Part shown: positions 53,919-63,118 of the stretch, piece by piece
How the letters are laid out: each line of letters begins with the position of its first letter
Position numbering within the stretch: the first letter of the stretch is position 1
Assembly (NCBI GenBank): GCA_051649245.1
Contig: JBOFGS010000019.1
Location: 62,001-126,000 of the forward strand
Direction: 5' to 3'
Source of the DNA: Brevinema_A sp051649245
GTDB lineage: Bacteria; Spirochaetota; Brevinematia; Brevinematales; Brevinemataceae
Length of the DNA: 64,000 nucleotides
Made by a program: the position numbers and the translations under genes
The notes under the pieces: generated by a model
What the model saw: the letters and a program-made list of their open reading frames with translations, nothing else
Told to the model about the DNA's origin: nothing
The model's database searches: none

Positions 53919-56738
53919 ATGAGTATGCTTTCTCTAGAGATCAGTGCTAAGACATCCCATCGCCTCATCAAAGAACTAATCATAACACTGTATGCCTCTG
54001 AAGAAATTTCGAATCAACTTGAACAACGTAATCCTTCTTTTATTTCAATATCCCATAAGCTTTCCCAACAAGAACGATCTTTTCTAAGTTATTGGAAAAA
54101 AATAACAACTAACCAAAAAGACAAGTATACTTTCTTACAATCAGCTCCTTTTTCTTATGATTTATTACAATTTATAGGAACAGTTCCTACAAAATTTCAT
54201 GTTGCTGAATTGGGTGTTTCTATTGAAAATCTTCAGGCATCGTCTAAGCCATTTGCTCCAAAATATCTTTTAAATATTGGTGATCCAAGTATTAATTTCA
54301 ACAAAAATGATCATTCTCTCCTATTTCCCAGTATCTTTCCTTATATACAACACGATCAAAAAATTTCTAAGATTGATTCTCCATTTTGCATAGAATTATT
54401 AGAAGAACTATACGAAAAAAATACGGTCAAACTATCATTAAATGATGCGTCATTTCTGACAAATGAAATCAGAGCAAACAATAATTATTTTACATCACTT
54501 ATTTCAGCACCTAAAATTATTAAATCGAAAGAAATGACACTTATTTTTGAGTTTAATTATCAATTTGAAAAATATGAAATTGAGTTATTTATTGAAACAT
54601 TAGTCAATAAAAAGCTTATTCGTTTTACTCTTCCTTTAGAAAAAACACAACAATATTTAAAAAACAATCAAGCCCTTACCTTACTGAGCAAAGATAACAA
54701 TGCTGTTTTACAGATTGACAGAGATGATCCTATGATGGAAAAAATTGAACGCACCATCACTGCAAGTTTCAAAAATTTTTATACAATTCTTGGTGAAATT
54801 TGTGACAATAAAATCATTACTAATGATAAGAGTAACTTATTTGAATCATTTCTCCCTAAAGTGATAAAAGACGTGCATCTTGTAAAAGCAAATCAAAACA
54901 AAAAACTGCGTTTCTTACTTGAAGAAACTAAGCCTAATGTGATTATTAAAAATTCTTCTCAAACACCACTTTTTGGAAGTACAGATTGGCTGTCTGTTGA
55001 TTTTGAATTTGATCATCACGATTTCAAGCTAACTTTAAAAGATCTTGCCAATATTATCAAACATGGCTTTATCGAAAAAAATGATTCATTAATTATTCTT
55101 AAAGAATCAGAGATCGATCCTATTTCAAAACTTTTAGATCTAAGTAAAAAAAGAACTAATGATCAACTTCAAATCCAAGCGTCGTTTCTTCCATGGCTTT
55201 TATCTTTATATCCTCAGGCTGTTATACCAAACGAATGGTCCGTTCTCAAAAATTTTATTACCAAAAATACGATCCCTGAAATACACTTGAGTCAATTTGC
55301 TGAAGATACTCTTCGGGATTATCAAAAAACTGGTGTTCGAAGATTAGCGTTACTACATGAATTTGGTTTTGGGAGTGTTCTTGCTGACGAAATGGGACTT
55401 GGTAAAACGTTGCAGATTTTGACATTACTTGATGTATACTCCAAAAATGGCAAGACGCTTATTGTAACACCAAGTGCATTAACCTTAAATTGGAAAGCTG
55501 AGATTGAAAAATTCTATCCCAAACGATTTAAAACATTGATTATTCAAGGAACTAAAGAAATCCGTAATAAAAAGATTGATACTATAGAAGAGTATGATAT
55601 TATTATTACCTCATATCATACTCTTGGATCGGATCAAGATCGATACGAAAAATTACAATTCGAATTTTTAGTTATTGACGAAGCACAACATATTAAAAAC
55701 AAAAATTCTCGTCGCTCAAAAAGCGTGAAAAGTATTGTTGCTCGTTCTCGTATTGCTGTAAGTGGAACGCCTCTTGAAAATAATATCACAGAACTTTGGT
55801 CTATTTTTGATTTTATTATGCCTGATTTTTTGGGAACACATAAGTATTTCCAACATCATTTTGCAGAACCTCTGAAAAATTTTGATACAGAGAAACGAAA
55901 AGAAATTTTATCTCGCCTTCAACAAATGACAAGCCCTTTTATTATCAGACGAACTAAAGCAACAACCTATAAAGAATTACCTCCAAAAATTGAACAAACA
56001 ATTATTTCCGAATTAACCACCAAACAAAAAGCACTTTATCTTGATACGTTATCACAAGTACGTCATAATTTTTTTAATCTTATGGAAACAAAAAAATTCA
56101 ATCAAAGCCGTATTGATTTTTTATCGGTTCTTACAAAATTACGACAAATTGCTCTCCATCCAGGTCTGGTATATCCTGAATTGCTAAAAGAAAATTCAGA
56201 ATTGTTCTCATCAAAAATCACTATTTTATCAGAATTACTACAAGAAGCATTTGATTCGGGGCACAGAGTCCTTATCTTTAGTCAATTTGTTTCGATGTTA
56301 AGCATTATCAAACAAGAACTCATTAAAAAAAATATGGAATTTTTATATATTGACGGTAAAACAGACAATCGCGTAGATCTATGTCATCAATTTAATACAG
56401 GAACAACACCATTATTTTTAATCTCCTTGAAAGCAGGAGGAATTGGATTGAACTTAACAGGTGCAGATACAGTAATTTTATTTGATCCATGGTGGAATCC
56501 TTCTGTCGAAAACCAAGCTATTGATAGAGCTCATCGTATCGGGCAAAACAAAATTGTCAATGTTTATCGATTGATGACCAAAGGAACTATTGAAGAAAAA
56601 ATTTATAATCTGCAACGAAAAAAAGAGTTTTTATTTGATAATATTATGCAGGAAAATCCAAATTTTGAGAAATTTTCTTCTGAAGAATTGTTATCATTGT
56701 TAAATATTGATGAAGAATTATTTGATGAGAATAAATAA
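53919..56738 (+). CDS. SNF2/RapA-type DEAD/DEAH helicase-like ATPase
   Basis: The product is 939 residues. The C-terminal half is a full SNF2 motor: motif I DEMGLGKT near 490, Ia LIVTPSALTLNWKAE near 517, II DEAQHIKN near 587, III SGTPLENNITELWSIFDF near 616, IV FSQFVSML near 788, V LKAGGIGLNLTGADTVI near 835 and VI QAIDRAHRIGQ near 866. The N-terminal part (about 1-470) is not recognised and lacks a SWIM zinc finger. GGGGGAGG precedes the start. Likely double-strand DNA translocation; possible role in transcription recycling or DNA repair. Confidence 0.88.
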   Translation: MSMLSLEISAKTSHRLIKELIITLYASEEISNQLEQRNPSFISISHKLSQQERSFLSYWKKITTNQKDKYTFLQSAPFSYDLLQFIGTVPTKFHVAELGVSIENLQASSKPFAPKYLLNIGDPSINFNKNDHSLLFPSIFPYIQHDQKISKIDSPFCIELLEELYEKNTVKLSLNDASFLTNEIRANNNYFTSLISAPKIIKSKEMTLIFEFNYQFEKYEIELFIETLVNKKLIRFTLPLEKTQQYLKNNQALTLLSKDNNAVLQIDRDDPMMEKIERTITASFKNFYTILGEICDNKIITNDKSNLFESFLPKVIKDVHLVKANQNKKLRFLLEETKPNVIIKNSSQTPLFGSTDWLSVDFEFDHHDFKLTLKDLANIIKHGFIEKNDSLIILKESEIDPISKLLDLSKKRTNDQLQIQASFLPWLLSLYPQAVIPNEWSVLKNFITKNTIPEIHLSQFAEDTLRDYQKTGVRRLALLHEFGFGSVLADEMGLGKTLQILTLLDVYSKNGKTLIVTPSALTLNWKAEIEKFYPKRFKTLIIQGTKEIRNKKIDTIEEYDIIITSYHTLGSDQDRYEKLQFEFLVIDEAQHIKNKNSRRSKSVKSIVARSRIAVSGTPLENNITELWSIFDFIMPDFLGTHKYFQHHFAEPLKNFDTEKRKEILSRLQQMTSPFIIRRTKATTYKELPPKIEQTIISELTTKQKALYLDTLSQVRHNFFNLMETKKFNQSRIDFLSVLTKLRQIALHPGLVYPELLKENSELFSSKITILSELLQEAFDSGHRVLIFSQFVSMLSIIKQELIKKNMEFLYIDGKTDNRVDLCHQFNTGTTPLFLISLKAGGIGLNLTGADTVILFDPWWNPSVENQAIDRAHRIGQNKIVNVYRLMTKGTIEEKIYNLQRKKEFLFDNIMQENPNFEKFSSEELLSLLNIDEELFDENK

Positions 56739-56766
56739 AATAGGTAGTATATACTACCTATTTTTG
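56737..56766 (+). terminator. terminator after the SNF2 gene
   Basis: The palindrome AAATAGGTAGTA-TA-TACTACCTATTT is followed by TT. It includes the last base of the stop region. Confidence 0.75.
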
Positions 56767-56945
56767 ATTATCACAAGGATTTTGGATATAAATAATTTTT
56801 GTTTCATATTTAGGTCATTCAAGATATCTAAATATAGTATCCACAATAAAATCATTGATTATTGATCATAAGTATGATTACATTTATTTTCCGATAATGT
56901 TAAAAAAGAAACATCTTTTTATTATCTCAAACTGTTCATAAAAAA

Positions 56946-57995
56946 CTACATAGGATCTTTAAAAAGCAACATTCCATCTCCATAACTAAAAAAACGATAT
57001 TTGTCTGCGATAGCTTTTTCATAAATCATTTTTGTATTGTCAATGCCTATAAATGCCTGAACAAGAAGCAACAAAGTAGAATGAGGAAGATGAAAATTGG
57101 TTATTAATCCATCAATTATTTGAAATTTATAACCTGGTTTAATGAATATATTTGTTGATCGTTCGATATCAACATCAGGTAAAGAATCCCAAGAAATTGA
57201 TTCTAGCACACGACAAACTGTTGTTCCAGCAGCAATAATACGTCCTTTATTTTTTTTTACGGTTAAGATATGATCGATTGTTTCTTTAGAAATAAAAAAA
57301 TCTTCACTATGAATCTGAAATTCGTCAGGATCTTTGTCCATTGGCTTAAAAGTCCCTATACCAACATGCAATGTCACCTCATCAAATGCGACACCTTGTT
57401 GTTTTAACAAATCTATCATTTCAGGCGAAAATCGCAAAGAAGCTGTCGGTGCAGCGACAGAACCATAATATTTTGCAAATATTGTTTGGTATCGTTGTTC
57501 ATCATCTTTGGTATAAAGTTGTTCACCTCTTTTTTTTCGCTCATCAATGATATAAGGAGGTAGAGGTATTTGACCAAGAAGATCAGCATCTTCAGCAGAA
57601 AATTCACGATCAAATACTAATCGTCTTAACCCATCTTCTAACACACTGTCTACACGAACCATTGTCCCATCTACCAAAGAAAACTCATCTCCTACTTTAA
57701 AACGACGTGCTTTCTTAAGCATAGCAGTCCAAGTACTTTGATTTTCCTGAGCAATCAACAGCATCTCTGAAACAATCCCACTTTTTTTAGAAAAAATATC
57801 TAAACGAGCTTTAAAAACTTTACTGTTATTGAAGATAATCAAATCATCTTTTCGAACATAATTAATAATGTTTTTAAAGGATTCATGTACGATTTGTTTA
57901 GTATCATAAATAATCATACGGTCACCATCACGTGTTGGAGAAGGTTTTGTTGCAATTAATTCATCAGGCAAATCAAAATCAATAAAATAGTTCAT
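56946..57995 (-). CDS. queA: S-adenosylmethionine:tRNA ribosyltransferase-isomerase QueA
   Basis: The product is 349 residues. QueA builds epoxyqueuosine at tRNA wobble G34. Conserved blocks are FDLPDELIATKPSPTRDGDRM (7-27), then FNNSKVFKARL near 53, a Gly/Asp-rich middle, the QRYQTIFAKYYGSVAAPTASLRF block near 167, VTLHVGIGTFKP near 212 and HLPHSTLLLLVQAFIG near 305. The start ATG 57995 has GAGG 8 nt upstream; an in-frame TTG at 58010 is less likely. Other queuosine genes are not in this window. Confidence 0.95.
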   Translation of the reverse strand: MNYFIDFDLPDELIATKPSPTRDGDRMIIYDTKQIVHESFKNIINYVRKDDLIIFNNSKVFKARLDIFSKKSGIVSEMLLIAQENQSTWTAMLKKARRFKVGDEFSLVDGTMVRVDSVLEDGLRRLVFDREFSAEDADLLGQIPLPPYIIDERKKRGEQLYTKDDEQRYQTIFAKYYGSVAAPTASLRFSPEMIDLLKQQGVAFDEVTLHVGIGTFKPMDKDPDEFQIHSEDFFISKETIDHILTVKKNKGRIIAAGTTVCRVLESISWDSLPDVDIERSTNIFIKPGYKFQIIDGLITNFHLPHSTLLLLVQAFIGIDNTKMIYEKAIADKYRFFSYGDGMLLFKDPM

Positions 57996-58047
57996 CGTAG
58001 AAAACCTCAAATAAGTATTGCATAAGTATAAATATATTAAGAAGTTA

Positions 58048-58077
58048 TTGACTTAGCTCAAGTATATAAATTATATT
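58048..58077 (+). promoter_or_regulatory. possible promoter of the ECF sigma gene
   Basis: TTGACT (58048-58053) and TATATT (58072-58077) are 18 bp apart, 20 bp before the start codon. The -10 box is close to the ribosome site, so the leader would be very short. Confidence 0.45.
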
Positions 58078-58096
58078 TTAAATAGAGGAGAGTAAT

Positions 58097-58681
58097 ATGT
58101 CAAATAATAGATCAAAATACTCTGAAGATCAAATATACGAAGCCATAGATAAGACTATTACTGGGGATCCTCATGCTTTTGAAGTCATTTATGACTCGTA
58201 TTACAAGATGGTTGTTTCAATAATCAGAAGAATAGTTCATCCTTTTCCATCGGAGATAGATTCATTAGTTAATGAATCGTTCTTATTGATTTATCGAGGC
58301 TTAAAAGGATTCAAAAGAAATTCGAAATTTTCAACTTATATTTATCGGATCGTCTTACACTATGCTTTTAAAGTATCAAAAAAGAAAAACAGAGACAAAA
58401 AACATTTTGTGATTTTTGGTGAAAACAGTGATGGTATAGAAAGTATTCCTTCAAAAATTCAAACTGAAAAAGATATTGTCGACAGAGCATTTCTAGATAA
58501 AGCTATTGGATCTTTAAGTAAAGAAATGCAGGAAGCAATTGATTTGTATTATTATGATCAATATTCTATAAAAGAAATTGCTAAAATTACAGGTACCACT
58601 GAAACAGCTATTAAAAATCGTCTTTATCAAGCAAGAAATAAAATTAAATCATTTTTACCAAAAGGAGTTTATGATGAGTAG
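58097..58681 (+). CDS. ECF-type RNA polymerase sigma factor
   Basis: The 194-residue protein has region 2 (about 25-95): AFEVIYDSYYKMVVSIIRR, a LVNESFLLIYRGLKGFKRNSKFSTYIYRIVLHYA stretch (given in part: SLVNESFLLIYRGLKGF) for core and -10 binding. Region 4 (about 135-185) has SKEMQEAIDLYYYDQYSIKEIA and TTETAIKNRLYQARNKIK, the -35 helix-turn-helix. Region 2 is preceded by a Ser/Lys-rich start. GAGGAGA is upstream. The gene overlaps the next by 8 bp, and the promoter set it reads is unknown. Confidence 0.92.
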   Translation: MSNNRSKYSEDQIYEAIDKTITGDPHAFEVIYDSYYKMVVSIIRRIVHPFPSEIDSLVNESFLLIYRGLKGFKRNSKFSTYIYRIVLHYAFKVSKKKNRDKKHFVIFGENSDGIESIPSKIQTEKDIVDRAFLDKAIGSLSKEMQEAIDLYYYDQYSIKEIAKITGTTETAIKNRLYQARNKIKSFLPKGVYDE

Positions 58682-58904
58682 CGAAAATGATCTCCAAGAA
58701 GAAGAATCTTTTGAAAACATGATACTTAAAAAGTACTACGAAGAACATTATTTAGGGTCGTACGATAGTACTAAACATGATCAAAAAACAAAAATTATCA
58801 ACACCATTAAACGTGAAATTCAGCGAGAAAAAATGAATAGACAAAAACTGTATACATTATTATTTATGATAACGTTAACGATTATCAGCGTTATTATCAT
58901 ATAA
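58674..58904 (+). CDS. small tail-anchored membrane protein coupled to the ECF sigma factor
   Basis: The product is 76 residues from ATG 58674, with GGAG 6 nt upstream (ATG 58671 is possible). The first 50 residues are charged and helical (ENDLQEEESFENMILKKYYEE … TIKREIQREKMNRQK). The last 20 are a single hydrophobic helix (LYTLLFMITLTIISVIII) ending at the C-terminus. It overlaps the sigma gene by 8 bp, the usual arrangement of an anti-sigma factor. It has no recognisable zinc anti-sigma motif (no HxxxCxxC). Function inferred from context only. Confidence 0.65.
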   Translation: MSSENDLQEEESFENMILKKYYEEHYLGSYDSTKHDQKTKIINTIKREIQREKMNRQKLYTLLFMITLTIISVIII

Positions 58905-58928
58905 TCATTGTGATAATTTATTAAAAAA

Positions 58929-58961
58929 ATAAAAGACCTCATATTCTTGAGGTCTTTTATC
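58929..58961. terminator. bidirectional terminator
   Basis: ATAAAAGACCTCA and TGAGGTCTTTTAT pair over 13 bp around TATTCT. It separates the sigma operon (plus) from the end of the V-ATPase operon (minus). Confidence 0.85.
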
Positions 58962-58971
58962 CTATAATATG

Positions 58972-59595
58972 TTATTGTGCTTCTTTTCGAACAATATCTT
59001 TCACTTTCATCAGACGTGCTAGATTAGAACGATCCATTTCATCAAGCTTCATGACAATAAAACGAATAATTTCTTGTGTTTGAGGAATAAGACGATATTC
59101 AAGAGCATTAACACGACGTCTTGTTTTTTCGATCTCAATCGCTAAAAGCTCAACTAATTTTTCCATTTCCGAAAGTTGGATCAATTTTTGAATCACATCT
59201 GAAAAAATATCTAATGCAGAGTCAACTTCAGCAGAAGTACCAACTAATCCATACTCATGAAGAGAGCCTTGTTGTTCAAAATCAAATTCAGGTGATTGCA
59301 CACCAAGGGTATTAATAACCTTTGCTTTCAATAAAATTTCTGCACCAGATGAATCAAAAACCATAGACGATGTAGCCTCATCCATAAGACTTCGGGCAAT
59401 CATAAAATATGTATAAGATTGTTTCAGTTCTTTTTCGATGTTTTCTCTCAATTCTTTAACAACATGAACTTTTTCTAAAAAAAGTTTTGTTAATGCATCT
59501 TGCTTATCTTTTAATAATTTGTGACCTCTGGTTGCTGTACGGAGTGTTGCTTTTTGAGATTGAAGCTCCATACGATTAGGATTAGCTTGAATCAT
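58972..59595 (-). CDS. ntpD: V/A-type ATP synthase subunit D
   Basis: The 207-residue protein is the central rotor shaft. It has the usual two long helices: an N-terminal NPNRMELQSQKATLRTATRGHKLLKDKQDAL segment (split: RMELQSQKATLRTATRGHKL) and a C-terminal RRRVNALEYRLIPQTQEIIRFI helix near 153-175. The middle beta part is near 75-125. GGAGGG precedes the start, and it follows subunit B by 9 bp. It is the last gene of the operon here. Confidence 0.95.
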   Translation of the reverse strand: MIQANPNRMELQSQKATLRTATRGHKLLKDKQDALTKLFLEKVHVVKELRENIEKELKQSYTYFMIARSLMDEATSSMVFDSSGAEILLKAKVINTLGVQSPEFDFEQQGSLHEYGLVGTSAEVDSALDIFSDVIQKLIQLSEMEKLVELLAIEIEKTRRRVNALEYRLIPQTQEIIRFIVMKLDEMDRSNLARLMKVKDIVRKEAQ

Positions 59596-59604
59596 GCGAC
59601 CCTC

Positions 59605-60999
59605 CTATTTTTGTGTATTATCAAGATAGCTTTGGAGATATTTTTCTTTGTATTCTTGACGAACACGTTTTAATTCTCCAAGAGGTAATTTTGCCATAAG
59701 TTCATAACCTATACGCAAGGTATCATTAATAATATCACGATTTTCTGTTTCACCTTGAGCTACAAATTTTCGTTCATATCCATCCACAAAAGCTGCAAAT
59801 TTTTGATCATCTGGAGTTAATGCACCTTCACCTAAAATAGCTTCAAGTTCTTTTGCTTCTTTACCACGAGCATATGCTGCAAATAATTGATTTGCAAAAT
59901 CAGCATGATCTTCTCGAGTTTTATTTTTACCAATACCCTTATCTCTAAGACGTGACAAAGATGGAAGAACATCTACAGGAGGATAAATACCTTTTGAATG
60001 TAAGGTTCTAGAGAGAATAATTTGTCCTTCTGTGATGTATCCGGTTAAATCAGGAATAGGGTGAGTTTTATCATCTTCAGGCATAGAAAGGATAGGAAGC
60101 ATTGTTACAGATCCGCTTCTTCCATTGACTTTACCTGCTCTTTCGTATAGAGTTGCAAGGTCTGTATAAAGATATCCAGGATATCCACGACGACCAGGCA
60201 CTTCTTTACGAGCAGCAGAGATTTCACGAAGTGCTTCTGCATAGTTTGTCATATCTGTCAAAATCACGAGAATATGCATATCATGTTCAAAGGCAAGATA
60301 TTCAGCTGTCGTCAATGCCATACGAGGAGTAGAAATTCTTTCGATAGAAGGATCATCAGCAAGGTTAATAAACATAACCGTACGTTCTATAGCACCTGTT
60401 TTTCTAAGATCTTCCATAAAAAAGTCAGCTTCTTCATAAGTAACACCCATCGCTGCAAACACAACAGCAAAATTATCTCCATCTTTTAAGGTACGAGCTT
60501 GACGTGCGATTTGTGCTGCTAGTTGAGAGTGAGGTAGACCAGATCCGGAGAAAATAGGAAGTTTTTGACCTCGGACAATAGGACTCATCCCATCAATGGA
60601 TGAAATCCCTGTTTGAATAAATTCATCTGGATAGTCACGGCTGAATGGATTAATCGAAGCTCCATTAATATCCAGATACTTATCAGCAATCAATTCAGGA
60701 GCACCATCTTTAGGTTTACCTGAGCCATCAAAGACTCTACCTAACATATCAGGTGATACAGCAACAGAGAGTGTTTTTCCTAAAAATGTAATTTTTGTAT
60801 TTTGAACATCAATTCCTGATGTACCCTCAAATACCTGAACTAAAGCACGATCTGTTTGTGTTTCGAGAACTTTCCCTGTACGACGTGTGCCATCAGAAAG
60901 TTCAATTTCTACAAGTTCTTCATATTTAACATTAGCAACTTTTTCAACAATAACAAGAGGTCCTTCCACCCCACGAATAGTACGGAATTCTTTAAGCAT
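59605..60999 (-). CDS. ntpB: V/A-type ATP synthase subunit B
   Basis: The 464-residue non-catalytic nucleotide-binding subunit starts MLKEFRTIRGVEGPLVIVE. The Walker A region is replaced, as expected, by SGSGLPHSQLAAQIARQA near 150-167. Other marks are VVFAAMGVTYEEADFFMED, LADDPSIERISTPRMALTTAEYLAF and ARKEVPGRRGYPGYLYTDLATLYERAG. ATG 60999 has GGAGG 6 nt upstream and lies inside the end of subunit A (8-bp overlap), so translation is coupled. A frame to 61104 is an artefact of that overlap. Confidence 0.96.
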   Translation of the reverse strand: MLKEFRTIRGVEGPLVIVEKVANVKYEELVEIELSDGTRRTGKVLETQTDRALVQVFEGTSGIDVQNTKITFLGKTLSVAVSPDMLGRVFDGSGKPKDGAPELIADKYLDINGASINPFSRDYPDEFIQTGISSIDGMSPIVRGQKLPIFSGSGLPHSQLAAQIARQARTLKDGDNFAVVFAAMGVTYEEADFFMEDLRKTGAIERTVMFINLADDPSIERISTPRMALTTAEYLAFEHDMHILVILTDMTNYAEALREISAARKEVPGRRGYPGYLYTDLATLYERAGKVNGRSGSVTMLPILSMPEDDKTHPIPDLTGYITEGQIILSRTLHSKGIYPPVDVLPSLSRLRDKGIGKNKTREDHADFANQLFAAYARGKEAKELEAILGEGALTPDDQKFAAFVDGYERKFVAQGETENRDIINDTLRIGYELMAKLPLGELKRVRQEYKEKYLQSYLDNTQK

Positions 61000-62773
61000 T
61001 ATTGCCTCCTGCACTGATAGTTGAAAAATCTTTATTGATTTCTTCTTCAAATGATTTGAAGAATGTTTCAAAGTCTTCATTTGAAACATATTTAACATCT
61101 GCAAACTTATTATTACATGGGAGTGATTCTATTTTATTAAATTCCACACCGTGCTTGATAGCATCTAATCCTTGATGGAAGAATGTTAAGATTGCTTTGA
61201 GCATGACACGTTGTTTTTGGATTGGGGTATAAGTATCAACATCGTGGAAAGAGTTTTGATGTAAAAAATCTTCTCTGATTTGCTTTGATGTATGAAGCAC
61301 GAGACGTTGTTCTCTTGTTAATGAATCAATACCAACAAGTCTCACGATTTCTTTTAATTCGGATTCTTCTTTGAGTAAACGCATTGCTAACGTTCTCATT
61401 TCTGCCCAATCTTCAGAAATATTGGTTCTCCAATATTCTGTTAATTGTGGTGTATATTGAGAATAACTTTGAAGCCAATCAATAGCAGGAAAATGTCTTT
61501 GATACGCAAGAGAAGAACTTAGTGCCCAAAATACTTTTACAACACGGAGAGTATTTTGTGTTACAGGCTCAGAGAAATCTCCCCCTGGAGGTGACACAGC
61601 ACCGATCACGGAAACAGATGCTACTTTTTCTTCTTTACCTAAAATTTCAACGATCCCAGCTCTTTCATAGAATGTAGCTAATTTAGAGCCAAGATATGCA
61701 GGATATCCTTCTTCACCTGGCATTTCCTCAAGACGACCACTCATTTCGCGAAGTGCTTCTGCCCAACGAGAAGTTGAATCAGCCATCATAGCAACGTGAT
61801 ATCCTTGATCACGGAAATACTCTGCAAGAGTGATCCCTGTATAAATAGAAGCTTCACGTGCTGCCACAGGCATATTAGAAGTATTTGCAATTAATACAGT
61901 TCTATCCATTAGTGGTTTTCCGGATTTTGGATCAATCAATTCTGGGAATTCTTTAAGAACGTCTGTCATTTCATTTCCACGTTCTCCACAACCAACATAA
62001 ACCACTACCTCTGCTTCAGACCATTTTGCCAATTGGTGTTGAGTAACTGTTTTTCCAGCTCCAAAAGGTCCTGGAATAGCAGCTGTTCCACCTTTAACTA
62101 ATGGAAAAAATGTATCTATCACACGTTGACCTGTGATCATTTGTGTGCGAGGAGGTAATTTTTTCTTAACAGGGCGTGGAATACGTACAGGCCAATAATG
62201 TGATAATTTAACTTCAATATCTTGGTTTGATTTTTCATCGGTAATAAGACCGATCACCTCGGTCACATTAAATGATCCTGCGTGAAGAGATTTCAAAATT
62301 CCTTTGACACCGTAAGGTACGAGGATTTTTGTTTGAATAAGATCTGTTTCTTGAACAGTACCGAGAACATCTCCTGCTTCAACTTCTTCACCAATTTTAG
62401 CAGTTGCTACAAAGTCCCATTTTTTTGTATGATCTAATGCAGGAACATCGATCCCACGTGCAATAAAAATAGATTTGGATGCTTTTTCAATAGCTTCAAG
62501 AGGGCGTTGAATCCCATCGAAAAAATTTCCGACAAGACCTGGTCCTAATTCTAATGATAATGGTTTACCAGTTGAAATAACAGGTTCACCAGGACCAACG
62601 CCAGAAGTTTCTTCGTAAATTTGGATGTATGCATTATCACCATCAAGACGAATAATCTCTCCTATCAACTGTAAATCACCGACTTTCACCATATCGTACA
62701 TTTTTACACCGGTCATACCACTTGCAACAACAAGAGGACCGGTAACTTTGATTATATGTCCTTGTTCTTTCAT
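60992..62773 (-). CDS. ntpA: V/A-type ATP synthase catalytic subunit A
   Basis: The 593-residue catalytic subunit has Walker A GPFGAGKT near 233-240, the long bulge domain after residue 110, GCGERGNEMTDVL near 263, catalytic region MADSTSRWAEALREMSGRLEEMPGEEGYPAYLGS (split: MADSTSRWAEALREM) near 327 and SPPGGDFSEPVTQNTLR near 390. It hydrolyses or makes ATP coupled to H+ or Na+ through the membrane. GGGAGG is upstream, 4 bp after subunit F. Confidence 0.97.
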   Translation of the reverse strand: MKEQGHIIKVTGPLVVASGMTGVKMYDMVKVGDLQLIGEIIRLDGDNAYIQIYEETSGVGPGEPVISTGKPLSLELGPGLVGNFFDGIQRPLEAIEKASKSIFIARGIDVPALDHTKKWDFVATAKIGEEVEAGDVLGTVQETDLIQTKILVPYGVKGILKSLHAGSFNVTEVIGLITDEKSNQDIEVKLSHYWPVRIPRPVKKKLPPRTQMITGQRVIDTFFPLVKGGTAAIPGPFGAGKTVTQHQLAKWSEAEVVVYVGCGERGNEMTDVLKEFPELIDPKSGKPLMDRTVLIANTSNMPVAAREASIYTGITLAEYFRDQGYHVAMMADSTSRWAEALREMSGRLEEMPGEEGYPAYLGSKLATFYERAGIVEILGKEEKVASVSVIGAVSPPGGDFSEPVTQNTLRVVKVFWALSSSLAYQRHFPAIDWLQSYSQYTPQLTEYWRTNISEDWAEMRTLAMRLLKEESELKEIVRLVGIDSLTREQRLVLHTSKQIREDFLHQNSFHDVDTYTPIQKQRVMLKAILTFFHQGLDAIKHGVEFNKIESLPCNNKFADVKYVSNEDFETFFKSFEEEINKDFSTISAGGNNA

Positions 62774-62776
62774 TTA

Positions 62777-63118
62777 CTACATTCCTCCCTTTTGGGCAAA
62801 AATATCAATGCCTATAGCACGAGTGACTTGAGCACCTAGACGCTTCAAGGCAATTCCGCCTTCACCTGTAGTTCCTGGAATTGGGGTAATTGCAACCCCT
62901 CTATGTTGATCGTTTATTTTTGCAATAATATCAATAACAGGTTCTACCAATGTTTCTTCTACAAAAATAATCCCAAAAGTCCCTTGATCTGTGATTTTTC
63001 GTACGATATCTAGAAGTTGATCAGAAGTTTCAACCTCAAATGATTCGACACCAATAGATCGAAAAGGTAATACTGTATCAGCATTGCCGACAACAGCAAT
63101 TTTTTTATGATCCGACAT
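62777..63118 (-). CDS. ntpF: V/A-type ATP synthase subunit F
   Basis: This 113-residue small central-stalk subunit has IAVVGNADTVLPFRSIGVE near 8-26 and GIIFVEETLVEPV near 49-61, then a C-terminal PIPGTTGEGGIALKRL segment near 80-95. It binds subunit D on the rotor. Its start overlaps subunit C by 14 bp. Called ntpG in Enterococcus naming. Confidence 0.92.
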   Translation of the reverse strand: MSDHKKIAVVGNADTVLPFRSIGVESFEVETSDQLLDIVRKITDQGTFGIIFVEETLVEPVIDIIAKINDQHRGVAITPIPGTTGEGGIALKRLGAQVTRAIGIDIFAQKGGM

